DNA from: Myxococcota bacterium
GTDB lineage: Bacteria; Myxococcota_A; Bradymonadia; UBA7976; UBA1532
Assembly: GCA_963169045.1 (NCBI GenBank)
Contig: CAUJDF010000002.1
Location: 124,001-188,000 of the forward strand
DNA: 64,000 nucleotides
Reading direction: 5' to 3'
The translations under genes were made by a program, and so were the position numbers. Below are positions 51,861-60,820 of this stretch, piece after piece; position 1 is the stretch's first letter, and the number at the start of each line of letters is the position of its first letter. The notes below the pieces were generated by a model. The model worked only from the letters and a program-made list of their open reading frames with translations. It made no database searches and was not told the origin of the DNA.

Positions 51861-52214
51861 ATGTCCAAGAAGCTCTTCATCGGCGGCCTCAGCTGGGGCA
51901 CCAGCGACGACAGCCTGCGCGACGCCTTCGAGCAGTTCGGCGAGGTCAGCGAAGCCAAGGTCATCACCGACCGCGAGACGGGCCGTTCGCGCGGCTTCGG
52001 CTTCGTGACGTTCGCCGACGGCTCCGCCGCCGATGACGCCATCAGCCAGATGGACGGCGCGACCCTCGACGGCCGCAGCATCCGCGTCAACGAGGCCAAC
52101 GAGCGCCCGAGCAACGGCGGCGGCGGCGGTGGCCGTGGCGGCTTCGGCGGCGGCGGCGGCGGCGGCGGCGGCCGTGGCGGCTTCGGCGGCGGCCGCGGCG
52201 GCGATCGCTGGTAA
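51861..52214 (+). CDS. RRM glycine-rich RNA-binding protein 1
   Basis: The product has 117 residues. One RNA recognition motif lies at 3-82: RNP2 KLFIGGLSW and RNP1 RSRGFGFVTF with the RNA-stacking aromatics, ending IRVNEANERP. The tail of about 34 residues is GGGRGGFGGG type and ends DRW. Such proteins bind single-stranded RNA and are cold-induced in cyanobacteria and myxobacteria. The ribosome binding site AAGGA is nine bases upstream, just after a GC stem (51818-51843). It is closest to RRM protein 2 (shared IRVNEANERP). Confidence 0.95.
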   Translation: MSKKLFIGGLSWGTSDDSLRDAFEQFGEVSEAKVITDRETGRSRGFGFVTFADGSAADDAISQMDGATLDGRSIRVNEANERPSNGGGGGGRGGFGGGGGGGGGRGGFGGGRGGDRW

Positions 52215-52239
52215 GCGTCCGCGACGGCGCGAGCCATCG

Positions 52240-52273
52240 AGAGACGCGCGCGCTCCTGAGTGCGGGCGTCTCT
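52240..52273 (+). terminator. Stem-loop after RRM gene 1
   Basis: An 8-bp stem (agagacgc / gcgtctct) around an 18-base loop begins 26 bases after the stop. There is no T-run, so any termination would be inefficient. Confidence 0.4.
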
Positions 52274-52325
52274 GATCGGTGATTCACCGACCCTCCCCAG
52301 GGTGGGTGACGAGGAAAGTGGAACG

Positions 52326-52445
52326 GAGCAGTGAAAACACTGCTCGAAAGCCGCGCCAAATGCGCGCGGCGCGGCTATGGTGGGATTCCGTGTCCGAACG
52401 AGCGGGCACGGTTGACTTGATGGGGGCGACCTCGGACGAGGCGCC
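52326..52445 (+). promoter_or_regulatory. Structured leader of RRM gene 2
   Basis: Three consecutive hairpins: gagcagtg/cactgctc with loop aaaa (52326-52345), gccgcgcc/ggcgcggc (52350-52375), and a bulged stem ggcg-a-cctc/gagg-cgcc (52425-52445) 21 bases before the ATG. The density of perfect stems suggests RNA-level control. Confidence 0.5.
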
Positions 52446-52466
52446 CGATTGCCAGAGAGAAGTGAG

Positions 52467-52886
52467 ATGTCGAAGAAGCTCTTCGTCGGCGGCCTCAGCT
52501 GGGGCACGGACGACAACAGCCTGCGTGATGCCTTCGAGCAGTTCGGCGAGGTCACGGACGCCAAGGTCATCACCGATCGCGACACCGGCCGCTCGCGCGG
52601 CTTCGGGTTCGTGACCTTCGCCGACGATTCCGCCGCCGAGGAAGCGATCCAGCAGATGGACGGCAAGCAGCTCGACGGGCGCGCGATCCGCGTCAACGAG
52701 GCCAACGAGCGTCCGGCCGGCGGCGGCGGCGGCGGCGGCGGTGGCCGCGGCGGCTTCGGCGGCGGCGGCGGCGGTGGCCGCGGCGGCTTCGGCGGCGGCG
52801 GCGGCGGCGGCGGCGGCCGTGGCGGCTTCGGCGGCGGCGGCGGCGGTGGCCGCGGCGGCCGCAGCGGTGGCGGCGACCGCTGGTAA
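52467..52886 (+). CDS. RRM glycine-rich RNA-binding protein 2
   Basis: The product has 139 residues. The ATG starts MSKKLFVGGLSW, identical in register to its paralogs. The RRM ends IRVNEANERP. The tail of about 55 residues has repeated GRGGFGGGG blocks and ends GGGDRW. The RNA-contact aromatics of RNP1 and RNP2 are kept. It lies 252 bp after RRM 1, with its own structured leader, so it is likely transcribed and controlled separately. Confidence 0.95.
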   Translation: MSKKLFVGGLSWGTDDNSLRDAFEQFGEVTDAKVITDRDTGRSRGFGFVTFADDSAAEEAIQQMDGKQLDGRAIRVNEANERPAGGGGGGGGGRGGFGGGGGGGRGGFGGGGGGGGGRGGFGGGGGGGRGGRSGGGDRW

Positions 52887-52896
52887 TCGAGGAGCA

Positions 52897-52926
52897 GCAG
52901 CGCCGGCCTCTCACGACCGGTGCTGC
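52897..52926 (+). terminator. Stem-loop after RRM gene 2
   Basis: A 10-bp stem (gcagcgccgg / ccggtgctgc, one G-U pair) with a 10-base loop begins ten bases after the stop. No T-run follows. Confidence 0.45.
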
Positions 52927-52959
52927 CCTCCGACCCCCCCCGAAATGCACGGCCTCGCC

Positions 52960-52988
52960 TTGAATGGCTCGCCGTCCCCCGGTATAGT
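52960..52988 (+). promoter_or_regulatory. Sigma70-type promoter for RRM gene 3
   Basis: TTGAAT (52960-52965) and TATAGT (52983-52988) are 17 bases apart, both rare AT-rich words in this region. Transcription from about 52995 would give a leader of about 285 nt. Confidence 0.65.
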
Positions 52989-53279
52989 CGCCGCCTTGAT
53001 TTGTCGACCCCGGGGGACGCCGTCCGGCCCCACCCCTCAGGCCGGAGACGGCGATTCGATTGCCCGCCAGACGCTCCCGATTCGATTCCAACGCCCCGCG
53101 CCGGCGCATCGAAGGCGCGAGTCTGCGCGCCGTCGCCGCCGGGCCGCGCGGTGGTCCCTGCAGTTCGGTTGCAATGTCCGTCGCCCAGCGGCGGCACCCT
53201 GCCCGTCCGGTCGCGACCGTCGGGCACCTGACCAGGAAGCGCCGCTCTGGCGGCGCACGAACGAGTGAGTAGAGCAGAG
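52989..53279 (+). other. Long untranslated leader of RRM gene 3
   Basis: The region has no convincing gene. It is predicted to be transcribed from the promoter just upstream and ends with the hairpin element shared with RRM gene 4. The length matches the predicted helicase leader, which suggests a common mode of post-transcriptional control. Confidence 0.5.
53232..53272 (+). promoter_or_regulatory. Shared leader hairpin element, copy A (before RRM gene 3)
   Basis: The order is ccaggaa, stem gcgccg (53239-53244), loop ctctgg, stem cggcgc (53251-53256), then acgaacgagtg and gtagag just before the ATG at 53280. The same order with a different loop sequence precedes RRM gene 4. An identical stem and flanks with a changed loop suggest selection on the RNA structure. 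Confidence 0.7.
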
Positions 53280-53750
53280 ATGTCGAAGAAGCTTTTCGTT
53301 GGCGGCCTCAGCTGGGGCACCGACGACCACGGTCTCCGCCAGGCGTTCGAACCGTTCGGCGACGTCCTCGACGCCAAGGTGATCACCGACCGCGAGACGG
53401 GCCGCTCCCGCGGCTTCGGCTTCGTCACGTTCGCCGACGCGAGCGCCGCCGACGACGCCATGGACCAGATGAACGAGTCGCAGCTCGACGGGCGCAGCAT
53501 CCGCGTCACCGAGGCCAACGAGCGCCCCGCGGGCGGCGGTGGTGGCGGCGGCCGCGGCGGCTTCGGCGGCGGCGGCGGCGGTGGCCGCGGCGGCTTCGGC
53601 GGCGGCGGCGGTGGTTTCGGCGGCGGCGGTGGCCGCGGCGGCTTCGGCGGCGGCGGCGATCGCGGCGGCTTCGGCGGCGGCGGTGGCGGCCGTGGTGGTG
53701 ACCGCGGTGGCCGCGGGCGCCGCGGCGGCGACGACGAAGGCGGCTGGTAA
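53280..53750 (+). CDS. RRM glycine-rich RNA-binding protein 3
   Basis: The product has 156 residues. The RRM begins MSKKLFVGGLSWGTDDHGLR and ends IRVTEANERP, both shared with protein 4. The tail of about 72 residues has many GRGGFGGGGG units, then a charged end, GRRGGDDEGGW. Compared with the others, the RRM has EPFGDVLD in place of EQFGEV and a NES in place of the DGx turn before the last strand, so RNA preference may differ. Confidence 0.95.
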   Translation: MSKKLFVGGLSWGTDDHGLRQAFEPFGDVLDAKVITDRETGRSRGFGFVTFADASAADDAMDQMNESQLDGRSIRVTEANERPAGGGGGGGRGGFGGGGGGGRGGFGGGGGGFGGGGGRGGFGGGGDRGGFGGGGGGRGGDRGGRGRRGGDDEGGW

Positions 53751-53834
53751 GGCCGACCCGGGGACGCGACGTTCTCGCGGCGCGCCCCCTCCGCTCGGCT
53801 CGCCGGCTCCCGAACGGACCGGCGGGGATGGTTC

Positions 53835-54041
53835 ATGTTGACGCGCGGCTATTTGACTCGAACACAACTGGAGGCGCAGCCGCCCGGTACACGCGTCGTC
53901 GACGAAGACGGCGACACGCTCGAGCGCCAGGCCGACGGCCGCTGGGTCGTCGTCGCGGTGCCCGAGGGCGCCGACCCTTCGCTCATCGGCGACGTCTGGC
54001 CCGCCCACCTCCTGCGAGCGCGCATCCTTCCCCGCCGCTGA
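53835..54041 (+). CDS. Small hypothetical protein, 68 aa
   Basis: The protein begins MLTRGYLTRTQLEAQPPGTRV and has strands DEDGDTLERQADGRWVVVAV and an acidic middle. The ATG follows GGGGATGG. It resembles a single small beta domain without a signal or cysteines. No family is recognised. It lies 84 bp after RRM gene 3. Confidence 0.55.
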   Translation: MLTRGYLTRTQLEAQPPGTRVVDEDGDTLERQADGRWVVVAVPEGADPSLIGDVWPAHLLRARILPRR

Positions 54042-54144
54042 AGCCTTGGCCGCCCCGGACCGACGGTCCGCGGTTCCCCCATTCGTTCGGCGACACGCTA
54101 CCCTGCCTGGGCAATCCAATATCCAAGACGATGGAGGTCTCACC

Positions 54145-54354
54145 ATGGCGAAGCCCCGCCCGACCATCACCAAGCGCATCCGCGAGAAGGCGCGCCTCGA
54201 GAAGCGGATGAAGAAGGAAGAGAAGAAGGCCGAGCGCGACGCCCAGAAGGAGTACGAACGCCAGGACAGACCGGCGGACGCGCATCACGATCCCGACATC
54301 GCCGACATCGTGCCGGGTCCGCAGCGCCCCGTGTGGCACGACGGCAGCTGCTGA
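54145..54354 (+). CDS. Small highly charged helical protein, 69 aa
   Basis: GGAGG seven bases before the ATG fixes the start. Residues 9-42 form one long charged helix (TKRIREKARLEKRMKKEEKK, then AERDAQKEYERQ), followed by DPDIADIVPGPQ and a C-terminal cysteine. The composition suggests an RNA- or ribosome-binding helix. Similar short basic proteins occur in related bacteria as far as I recall, but I cannot name a family. It sits between RRM genes 3 and 4. Confidence 0.7.
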   Translation: MAKPRPTITKRIREKARLEKRMKKEEKKAERDAQKEYERQDRPADAHHDPDIADIVPGPQRPVWHDGSC

Positions 54355-54390
54355 TCCGCATCGCCGAGGCGTGCCGACACTCGCGCCGTG

Positions 54391-54419
54391 TCGACAGCGA
54401 CCATCCGAGCGGCTACGAT
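54391..54419 (+). promoter_or_regulatory. Possible promoter for RRM gene 4
   Basis: TCGACA (five of six consensus bases) and TACGAT are separated by 17 bases. It would give a leader of about 183 nt. Confidence 0.45.
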
Positions 54420-54563
54420 GGGGTGTCTTGCGAGTTCCAGTCGAGCGAATGAACGAGCCCGAACAGCGCCGTCCTCTGGCGCAACTTCCCGAAATCATAC
54501 TGTTGTGGACGAGCGATCCCGACGATCGCTCATCGCGTGCCCGCGGTGACGGCGGGCTCTTGG

Positions 54564-54606
54564 CCAGGAAGCGCCGAACGGACGGCGCACGAACGAGTGG
54601 GTAGAG
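54564..54606 (+). promoter_or_regulatory. Shared leader hairpin element, copy B (before RRM gene 4)
   Basis: The order is ccaggaa, stem gcgccg (54571-54576), loop aacgga, stem cggcgc (54583-54588), acgaacgagtg, gtagag, then ATG at 54609. It matches copy A in every part except the loop and two other bases. Confidence 0.7.
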
Positions 54607-54608
54607 AG

Positions 54609-55073
<465 letters not shown>

Positions 55074-55091
55074 ACCACGCCCGCGCCTGAC

Positions 55092-55117
55092 GCGGCGGGC
55101 CCCTGCCGGCCCGCCGC
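55092..55117 (+). terminator. Perfect stem-loop after RRM gene 4
   Basis: A perfect 10-bp GC stem (gcggcgggcc / ggcccgccgc) with loop cctgcc lies 18 bases after the stop. No T-run follows. It closes the RRM island before the protease gene. Confidence 0.5.
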
Positions 55118-55175
55118 CCGTCCTCCGAACTCTCCCCTCTTGAATTCCGGCCGCGGACGCGCGAAACGACGCGCC

Positions 55176-56273
55176 ATGAAGGCATCAGCAGCGAAGTGGC
55201 GGGTGATGGCCACGGTCGTCGCCCTCGGTCTCACGGTCGCCGCCGGCGCCCCGGCCCGCGAGGTCGCGCCGCGACCCATCGCGCCGCGCGGGGCCCTCCT
55301 GCCCGACGAAGAGGCGACCATCCGCCTCTTCCGCGAGCTCTCCCCGTCGGTGGTCTACATCACGAGCCTGGCCGTCGTCCGCGACTACTTCACGCTCGAT
55401 GCGACCCAGGTGCCGCGGGGCACCGGCAGCGGCTTCGTGTGGGACGACGAGGGGCACGTCGTCACCAACTTCCACGTCATCGCCAACGCCAGCGCCGTCC
55501 AGGTGACGCTCCAGGACCAGACGGTCCTGCCGGCGGAGCTCGTCGGCGTGGCGCCCGAGAAGGACCTGGCGGTGCTGCGCATCCGGGCGCCCCGCGAGAG
55601 GCTGCGGCCCATCCCGGTCGGCACCTCCCACGATCTGCAGGTGGGACAGCGCGTCCTGGCGATCGGCAACCCGTTCGGCCTCGACCAGACGCTCACCACC
55701 GGCGTCGTGAGCGCGCTCGGCCGGTCGATCACGTCGGTGGCCGGGCGGCGCATCGAGAACGTCGTCCAGACCGACGCGGCGATCAACCCGGGCAACTCGG
55801 GCGGTCCGCTCCTCGACAGCTCCGGGCGACTGATCGGCGTCAACACCGCGATCCAGAGCCCGTCCGGCGCCAGCGCCGGTATCGGTTTCGCCGTCCCGGT
55901 CGACACCGTGAACCGCGTGGTGCCGCAGCTCATCGGCCACGGCCGGCTGGTGCGTCCATCGCTCGGCGTGAGCATCGCCGACGACCGCATCGCGCGGCGC
56001 CTCGGCCTCTCCGGCGTGCTCGTCGTCGACGTGGCGCCGCGCAGCGGGGCCGCCGCCGCCGGCCTCCGGCCCACGCGCCAGCGCCGCGACGGCCGCGTCG
56101 TCCTCGGCGACGTCATCGTCGGGGTCGGCGAGCGCGAGGTGAAGGACGGAAGCGACCTGTTCGCGAGCCTCGAGCTGCTGGCGCCGGGGCAGGTCGTCCC
56201 CGTGCGCGTGCGTCGCGACGGGCAGGAGATGGTGCTGCAGGTGAAGCTCGGCGCGCCCGCCGCCGATCGCTGA
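55176..56273 (+). CDS. HtrA/DegP-type serine protease with one PDZ domain
   Basis: The product has 365 residues. The N-terminus (KWRVMATVVALGLTVAAGAPA) is a signal peptide or anchor. The trypsin-like domain has catalytic His in VVTNFHVIA, Asp in EKDLAVLRI and Ser in NPGNSGGPLLD. A single PDZ domain lies at about 255-360 (SLGVSIADDRIARRL). DegS- or HhoA-like members degrade or sense misfolded periplasmic proteins. Its position after the RRM island may be chance; a stress link is plausible. Confidence 0.93.
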   Translation: MKASAAKWRVMATVVALGLTVAAGAPAREVAPRPIAPRGALLPDEEATIRLFRELSPSVVYITSLAVVRDYFTLDATQVPRGTGSGFVWDDEGHVVTNFHVIANASAVQVTLQDQTVLPAELVGVAPEKDLAVLRIRAPRERLRPIPVGTSHDLQVGQRVLAIGNPFGLDQTLTTGVVSALGRSITSVAGRRIENVVQTDAAINPGNSGGPLLDSSGRLIGVNTAIQSPSGASAGIGFAVPVDTVNRVVPQLIGHGRLVRPSLGVSIADDRIARRLGLSGVLVVDVAPRSGAAAAGLRPTRQRRDGRVVLGDVIVGVGEREVKDGSDLFASLELLAPGQVVPVRVRRDGQEMVLQVKLGAPAADR

Positions 56274-56279
56274 TCGCCG

Positions 56280-56756
56280 TCAGCGGACGAGGACGACCAG
56301 TTTGCCGCCCTCGAACGGGCGCAGGACGCGCACGCCGGGCGGCTCCTTGCGGCCCGTGGCGCGGCCGACCTGGCCGTGCAGGCGCACCGTGTCGCCGGCC
56401 TGCAGGTAGTGGGCGACGTAGCGTTTCCTGCCGTCCTTGCCGACGGGGCCGCCGGCGCGCCTGCCGCCGCGGACGTCGAGGTGCGGGGCGGCGTCCTCGG
56501 GGACCCAGACCTTGCCGGAGGCGTCCTCGACGAAGAAGCCGGCGCACTTCGTCTCGGCGCGCTCGGGCATCCAGAGCAGCCGGCCGCCCCGGCTGCCGCT
56601 GCCGAAGGCCTCGTACAGCGCGTCGTACCACACGCACCTCGGCCCGCCCTCGGGCACGGCCAGCTCGGTCTTCGCCGTGATCTGGCCCTCGACGATCGCC
56701 GCGGCGCCCTCGGCCACCTCGGCCGCCGGTGTCGGGCGGCGGAATCGCAGGAACAT
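56280..56756 (-). CDS. GIDE-like domain protein
   Basis: This 158-residue protein, without a signal, begins MFLRFRRPTPAAEVAEGAAAI, then VEGQITAKTELAVPEGGPRCVWY, FFVEDASGKVWVPEDAA, and YLQAGDTVRLHGQVGRATG. This order resembles the GIDE (MULAN-like E3 ligase) domain found alone in some bacteria, where it has no known ligase role. The assignment is by pattern only. Confidence 0.5.
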   Translation of the reverse strand: MFLRFRRPTPAAEVAEGAAAIVEGQITAKTELAVPEGGPRCVWYDALYEAFGSGSRGGRLLWMPERAETKCAGFFVEDASGKVWVPEDAAPHLDVRGGRRAGGPVGKDGRKRYVAHYLQAGDTVRLHGQVGRATGRKEPPGVRVLRPFEGGKLVVLVR

Positions 56757-56900
56757 CGCCGCGTCTCCCTGGGAAGTCCGGAACGGCCGCGGATTCTACT
56801 CCGGCGCCGCGGACCCCGGAAGTGGCTGCGCGGCGCCGGCATGGTGCCCGGCTCCGGCCGGTCGTGTTAGCCTCCGCGTCTCGAAGCGGGGAGGTCGGGG

Positions 56901-59900
56901 ATGCGGAATCGAGGCCTGTGGCTGGCGCTCGCGCTGGTGGCGTCCGCCGGATGCGACGACGGTGGAGGCGGCGGGGGCGGCGAGGTCGACGGCGCGGTGA
57001 CGCCCGACGGGATGGTCGCGCCGCCCGACGCCGGCGCCGATGGCGCGCCGCCCCCGACCGACGCGGGGGGCGACGCTGCGCCACCGCCCGACGCGGGGGG
57101 CGACGCCGCGGTGGACGAGGCGCAGGCCGCCCTGCTCGGCGTGCCCGAGTCCGAGCGCTGGCCGCTGCCCGGCCTGAGCGCCCCGGTGCAGGTCATCCGG
57201 ACCGAGGCCGGCATCCCGCACGTCTACGCCCGCAACCGCACCGATCTCGCGCGGACGCTCGGCTTCGTCCTCGCGCGCGATCGCTACTTCGTCATGGATC
57301 TGCAGCGTCGCCTCGGTCTCGGTCAGCTGAGCGATCTGCTGGGCGACGTCGCGCTCGAGAACGACCTCGAGGCCCGCGGCAACGGCATCACCTTCGTGGC
57401 CGACCGCCTGCTCGCGAACCTCTCGCCCGAGCTCGGCGCGTACTTCGACGCCTTCGCCGAGGGCGTGAACACGTACATCGAGGCGGTGCGCGCCGGCGAG
57501 GTGCCCGCGCCGAGCGAGCTCAACATCGCCCGCGGTCTGCTGGGGGCGACCCGGGTCGCCGACCTGATGAAGCCGTGGGATCGCCGCAGCCTGGCCGGCA
57601 TGGTCGCGGTCGTGCTCTACGAGACGAACTTCGAGGGCGACGACATCGGCCGCACCGACGCCGCCGCGCGCCTCGACGGCCTGTTCGCCGAGGCCCCGGA
57701 CGAGGCGCTGCGCCGCGAGGGCTTCCGGCGCGACATCTGGGAGGACCAGCGCCCGCTCTTCGACGCATCGTCGGCGGCGGGGCTCGGCCTCGAGACCGCC
57801 GAGGGCCTCCAGCCGCCGGGGCCCCGCCCGGACCGCTTCGTACCGGGGCAGGGCGGCTTCGGGCCGCGCCGCATGGCGGTGCCGAGCGAGATGCTCCGCG
57901 ACCTCGCCGCGCGCGTGACCGACTTCGAGAACCGCATGGGCCGCGACGACATCGCCGGCTTCGGCTCCAACGCGTGGGCCGTCGCCGGCACGCACACCGA
58001 GTCCGGCGGCGCGCTCGTCGCCGGCGACGGGCACCTGCAGCTCTCGGTGCCCGCGCTGATGTACCAGATCGGCCTCGACACCTCGGTCTTCGGCGGCGGC
58101 GACACCCACCAGACGGGACTGTTGCTCACCGGTCTGCCGCTACTGGCGGTCGGCACCAACGGGCTCGTGGCGTGGAGCCAGGTGAACCCGGTCGTCGACA
58201 TCACCGACTGGTACCGCGAGGAGATCCGCCTCGACGCCGACGGCAAGCCCGAGGCGAGCTTCTTCCGGGGCGAGTGGCGGCCGCTCGAGCAGGTCGACGA
58301 GCAATACGTCGTCGCCAACGTGCCGATCCTCGGCAGCCGCGGCCGCACCGAGACGTGGACGCGCTTCGCGACGTTCGACGGCCGCTTCCTCGCGCAGATC
58401 GAGGGCCGCGCGGTCGACCCCGAGGTCGGGCCCGCCCCTGGCGAGAGCATCGTCAACCTGCGCGGCGCGGCGATCATCCCGGCCGACGTCGACGGCGATG
58501 GCAAGGTCACCGCCATCTCCTTTGATTACGGCGCCTTCGACGTGACGAAGTGGATCGACGCCCTCGACGCGATGGGCCACGCCACCGACATGGCGAGCTT
58601 CCGCGAGGCCACGAAGGGCATCGTCGGCGGCGGTCTGTTCAGCGCCGCGGGCGACAGCGCCGGCGACATCCTGTTCTCGAGCTACCAGGCCATCCCCTGC
58701 CGCAGCTACCTCGAGCGCGGCGAGGACGGCCGCTGGGTCCCGGGCGCGGACCCGACGATGCTGCTCGACGGCACCGTCTACGGCGGCTTCACGCTCCCCA
58801 CGGGCGCGAATGGCAAGGTGGACGAGTCCCAGGGGGCCGCCGATCCGTACCGCTGCGTGATCCCGTTCGAGGAGACGCCGCAGGCGCTCAGCCCCTCGGC
58901 CGGCTTCGTGTTCACCGCCAACAATGACCCCGGGAACCTCACGACCGACGGGGCGCTGCACGACGACCGGTGGTACCTCGGCGGCGTCTGGGATCCGGTG
59001 CGCGCCGACACCATCCGCCGCGGCCTTCGGCGAGCCACGTCGGGCGAGCGGGGCGCCACCGTGGCCGACATGGCGGACATCCAGGCGAACATCGACTCGC
59101 GCCTCGGCGAGGTGTTCACCGAGACGCTGCTCGGCGCGATCACCGCGGGGCGCGCCGTCGCCGCGGAGGACGCGTCGCCCGAGGACCAGCGCCTGCGCGC
59201 GCTCTACGCCGCGGACGCCGCCGCGTTCGACGAGGTCGAGCAGCGCCTGCGCGCCTGGGCCGCTGCCGGGTATCACACGCCGTCGGGCGTCGAGACCTTC
59301 TACCACCAGCCCGCCGAGGGCGAGGCGGACCTGGCCGTCGCCACCATGATCTTCAACGCGTGGTTCCCCCGCGTGATCCAGAGGATCTGGGACGACGAGC
59401 CCACCCAGGGCGCGTGGCGCTACAGCGGCGACCGCCAGCGCGTCAACGCGTTGCGCCGCATGTTCGCCTCCCGTGGCGGCGCCAACGCCGAGGACCTCGC
59501 GTCGTTCAACCCGGCCACCGGCGAGTCGGTGTTCTTCGACATCGTCGGCACGGAGACCGTCGAGCGCAGCGACGAGGTCGTGCTGATGGCCCTGACCGAG
59601 GCGCTGGCCTTCCTGCGCGCCGCGCCGGACGGCCCCGGCGAGGGCGGCTTCGGCACCGGCGACATGTCTCAGTGGCTGTGGGGCCTGCGCCACCAGGTGA
59701 AGTTCGAGTCGCTGCTCGGCGGCTTCCTCGGCCAGGACTCGGAGTTCGCCGCCATCACCGACCAGTTCTCGATCACGACCCGCACGCTGCCGCTCGCCGA
59801 AGGCCTCGGCGAGGGCGATCCGCGCCGCGGCCTGAAGTGGTTCCCGCGCGGCGGCGACCAGTGGAACGTCGACGCGGCCAACCCCGGCCTCGGCGGCACG

Positions 59901-60125
59901 CGCTTCACGCACGGCAATGGGCCGGTCATGCGCATGGTCATCGAGCTGAAGGACGGGCGCGTCAGCGGGCAGAACATCGTGCCCGGCGGCCAGTCCGGCC
60001 TCACCGACTCGCCCCACTTCTCCGACCAGGCCCGCCTGTGGCTCGCCAACGAGACGGTGCCGCTGCGCTTCCATCCCGAGGACGTGGCCGAGGGCGCCAC
60101 GGGCCGCGAAGTCTACGAGCCCTGA
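56901..60125 (+). CDS. Penicillin acylase family lipoprotein
   Basis: The product has 1074 residues. A lipobox (LVASAGC) is followed by poly-Gly and Asp/Ala/Pro linkers containing a duplicated PPPDAGGDAA. The acylase body begins VQVIRTEAGIPHVYARNRTDL. The autocatalytic cleavage site is FGSNAWAV, making S356 the N-terminal nucleophile of the beta chain, followed by GGALVAGDGHLQL. The late part has GGDQWNVDAANPGLGG and THGNGPVMRMVIELKDGR. Substrates of the family include beta-lactams, acyl-homoserine lactones and acylated lipopeptides; which applies is unknown. It is anchored at the cell surface or periplasm. Confidence 0.93.
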   Translation: MRNRGLWLALALVASAGCDDGGGGGGGEVDGAVTPDGMVAPPDAGADGAPPPTDAGGDAAPPPDAGGDAAVDEAQAALLGVPESERWPLPGLSAPVQVIRTEAGIPHVYARNRTDLARTLGFVLARDRYFVMDLQRRLGLGQLSDLLGDVALENDLEARGNGITFVADRLLANLSPELGAYFDAFAEGVNTYIEAVRAGEVPAPSELNIARGLLGATRVADLMKPWDRRSLAGMVAVVLYETNFEGDDIGRTDAAARLDGLFAEAPDEALRREGFRRDIWEDQRPLFDASSAAGLGLETAEGLQPPGPRPDRFVPGQGGFGPRRMAVPSEMLRDLAARVTDFENRMGRDDIAGFGSNAWAVAGTHTESGGALVAGDGHLQLSVPALMYQIGLDTSVFGGGDTHQTGLLLTGLPLLAVGTNGLVAWSQVNPVVDITDWYREEIRLDADGKPEASFFRGEWRPLEQVDEQYVVANVPILGSRGRTETWTRFATFDGRFLAQIEGRAVDPEVGPAPGESIVNLRGAAIIPADVDGDGKVTAISFDYGAFDVTKWIDALDAMGHATDMASFREATKGIVGGGLFSAAGDSAGDILFSSYQAIPCRSYLERGEDGRWVPGADPTMLLDGTVYGGFTLPTGANGKVDESQGAADPYRCVIPFEETPQALSPSAGFVFTANNDPGNLTTDGALHDDRWYLGGVWDPVRADTIRRGLRRATSGERGATVADMADIQANIDSRLGEVFTETLLGAITAGRAVAAEDASPEDQRLRALYAADAAAFDEVEQRLRAWAAAGYHTPSGVETFYHQPAEGEADLAVATMIFNAWFPRVIQRIWDDEPTQGAWRYSGDRQRVNALRRMFASRGGANAEDLASFNPATGESVFFDIVGTETVERSDEVVLMALTEALAFLRAAPDGPGEGGFGTGDMSQWLWGLRHQVKFESLLGGFLGQDSEFAAITDQFSITTRTLPLAEGLGEGDPRRGLKWFPRGGDQWNVDAANPGLGGTRFTHGNGPVMRMVIELKDGRVSGQNIVPGGQSGLTDSPHFSDQARLWLANETVPLRFHPEDVAEGATGREVYEP

Positions 60126-60820
60126 GCCACGCGCACGACCTCCCCCGCCGGCTCGAGCAGATCGGGCCGCTCGTTCCGCGCGTCGTTGACGCCCTTCGAC
60201 ACCGGCACCGCCTGCATCTGGTCCGCGGAGAACGGCGCCAGCAGCGCCTTGACCGCCGCGGGCTCGGCGTGTGGATCGAGCCACGCCGCCCAGGCCTCGG
60301 GCGGCAGGATGGCCGGCATGCGGTCGTGGACCGTCGCCGCCAGCGGGTTGGCGGCCACGGTGATCACGGCGAACGTCTCGAGCGGCTCCTCGGCGAGCTT
60401 CTCGTTCCACTCCCAGAGGCCGGCGAGCGCGAGCAGACTGCCGTCGCGGCGCTCGAAGCGCCACGGCTGCTTGCCCGGCCCCCACTCGTAGAAGCCGCGC
60501 GCCGGCACGAGGCACCGCCGCGAGCGGAAGGCCGGCGCGAAGTACCGGTTCTTCTCGATGCCCTCGTTGCGCTCGGCGGAGCCCTCGGCACGCGCGTTGA
60601 TGGGCGGGCGCGCGCCGTCCTTCTTCCAGGCGGGGACGAGGCCCCAGCGCAGCATGGTCAGCTCGCGGCGGCCCTCGGCGTCGAGGCGCACGACCGCGGC
60701 CTCGTTCGTCGGCGCGATGTTGTAGCGCCGGCGCCCCTCGTCGAGACGGGCGATGCGATCGATCTCGAAGCGGAGCTGTAGCTCCTGGGCGTCGGCGTCC
60801 TGGACGAAGCGTCCGCACAT
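60113..60820 (-). CDS. SRAP-domain protein (HMCES/YedK family)
   Basis: The product has 235 residues. The initiator methionine precedes the catalytic Cys2 (MCGRFV). Other active-site elements are YNIAPTNEAAVV, LRWGLVPAWKKD, NARAEG, CLVPARGFYEW with the catalytic Glu, and HDRMPAIL with the His. The family crosslinks covalently to abasic sites in single-stranded DNA and protects them. The gene ends 13 bp inside the convergent acylase gene. Confidence 0.95.
   Translation of the reverse strand: MCGRFVQDADAQELQLRFEIDRIARLDEGRRRYNIAPTNEAAVVRLDAEGRRELTMLRWGLVPAWKKDGARPPINARAEGSAERNEGIEKNRYFAPAFRSRRCLVPARGFYEWGPGKQPWRFERRDGSLLALAGLWEWNEKLAEEPLETFAVITVAANPLAATVHDRMPAILPPEAWAAWLDPHAEPAAVKALLAPFSADQMQAVPVSKGVNDARNERPDLLEPAGEVVRVAQGS

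Noticed and set aside
52326-52375. Riboswitch in the leader of RRM gene 2
   Set aside because: Hairpins are present but I cannot match any known riboswitch core; kept only as structured leader.
53265-53282. Earlier start codons for RRM genes 3 and 4
   Set aside because: They would add residues encoded by the conserved hairpin element; the shared MSKKLF start is present in all four proteins.
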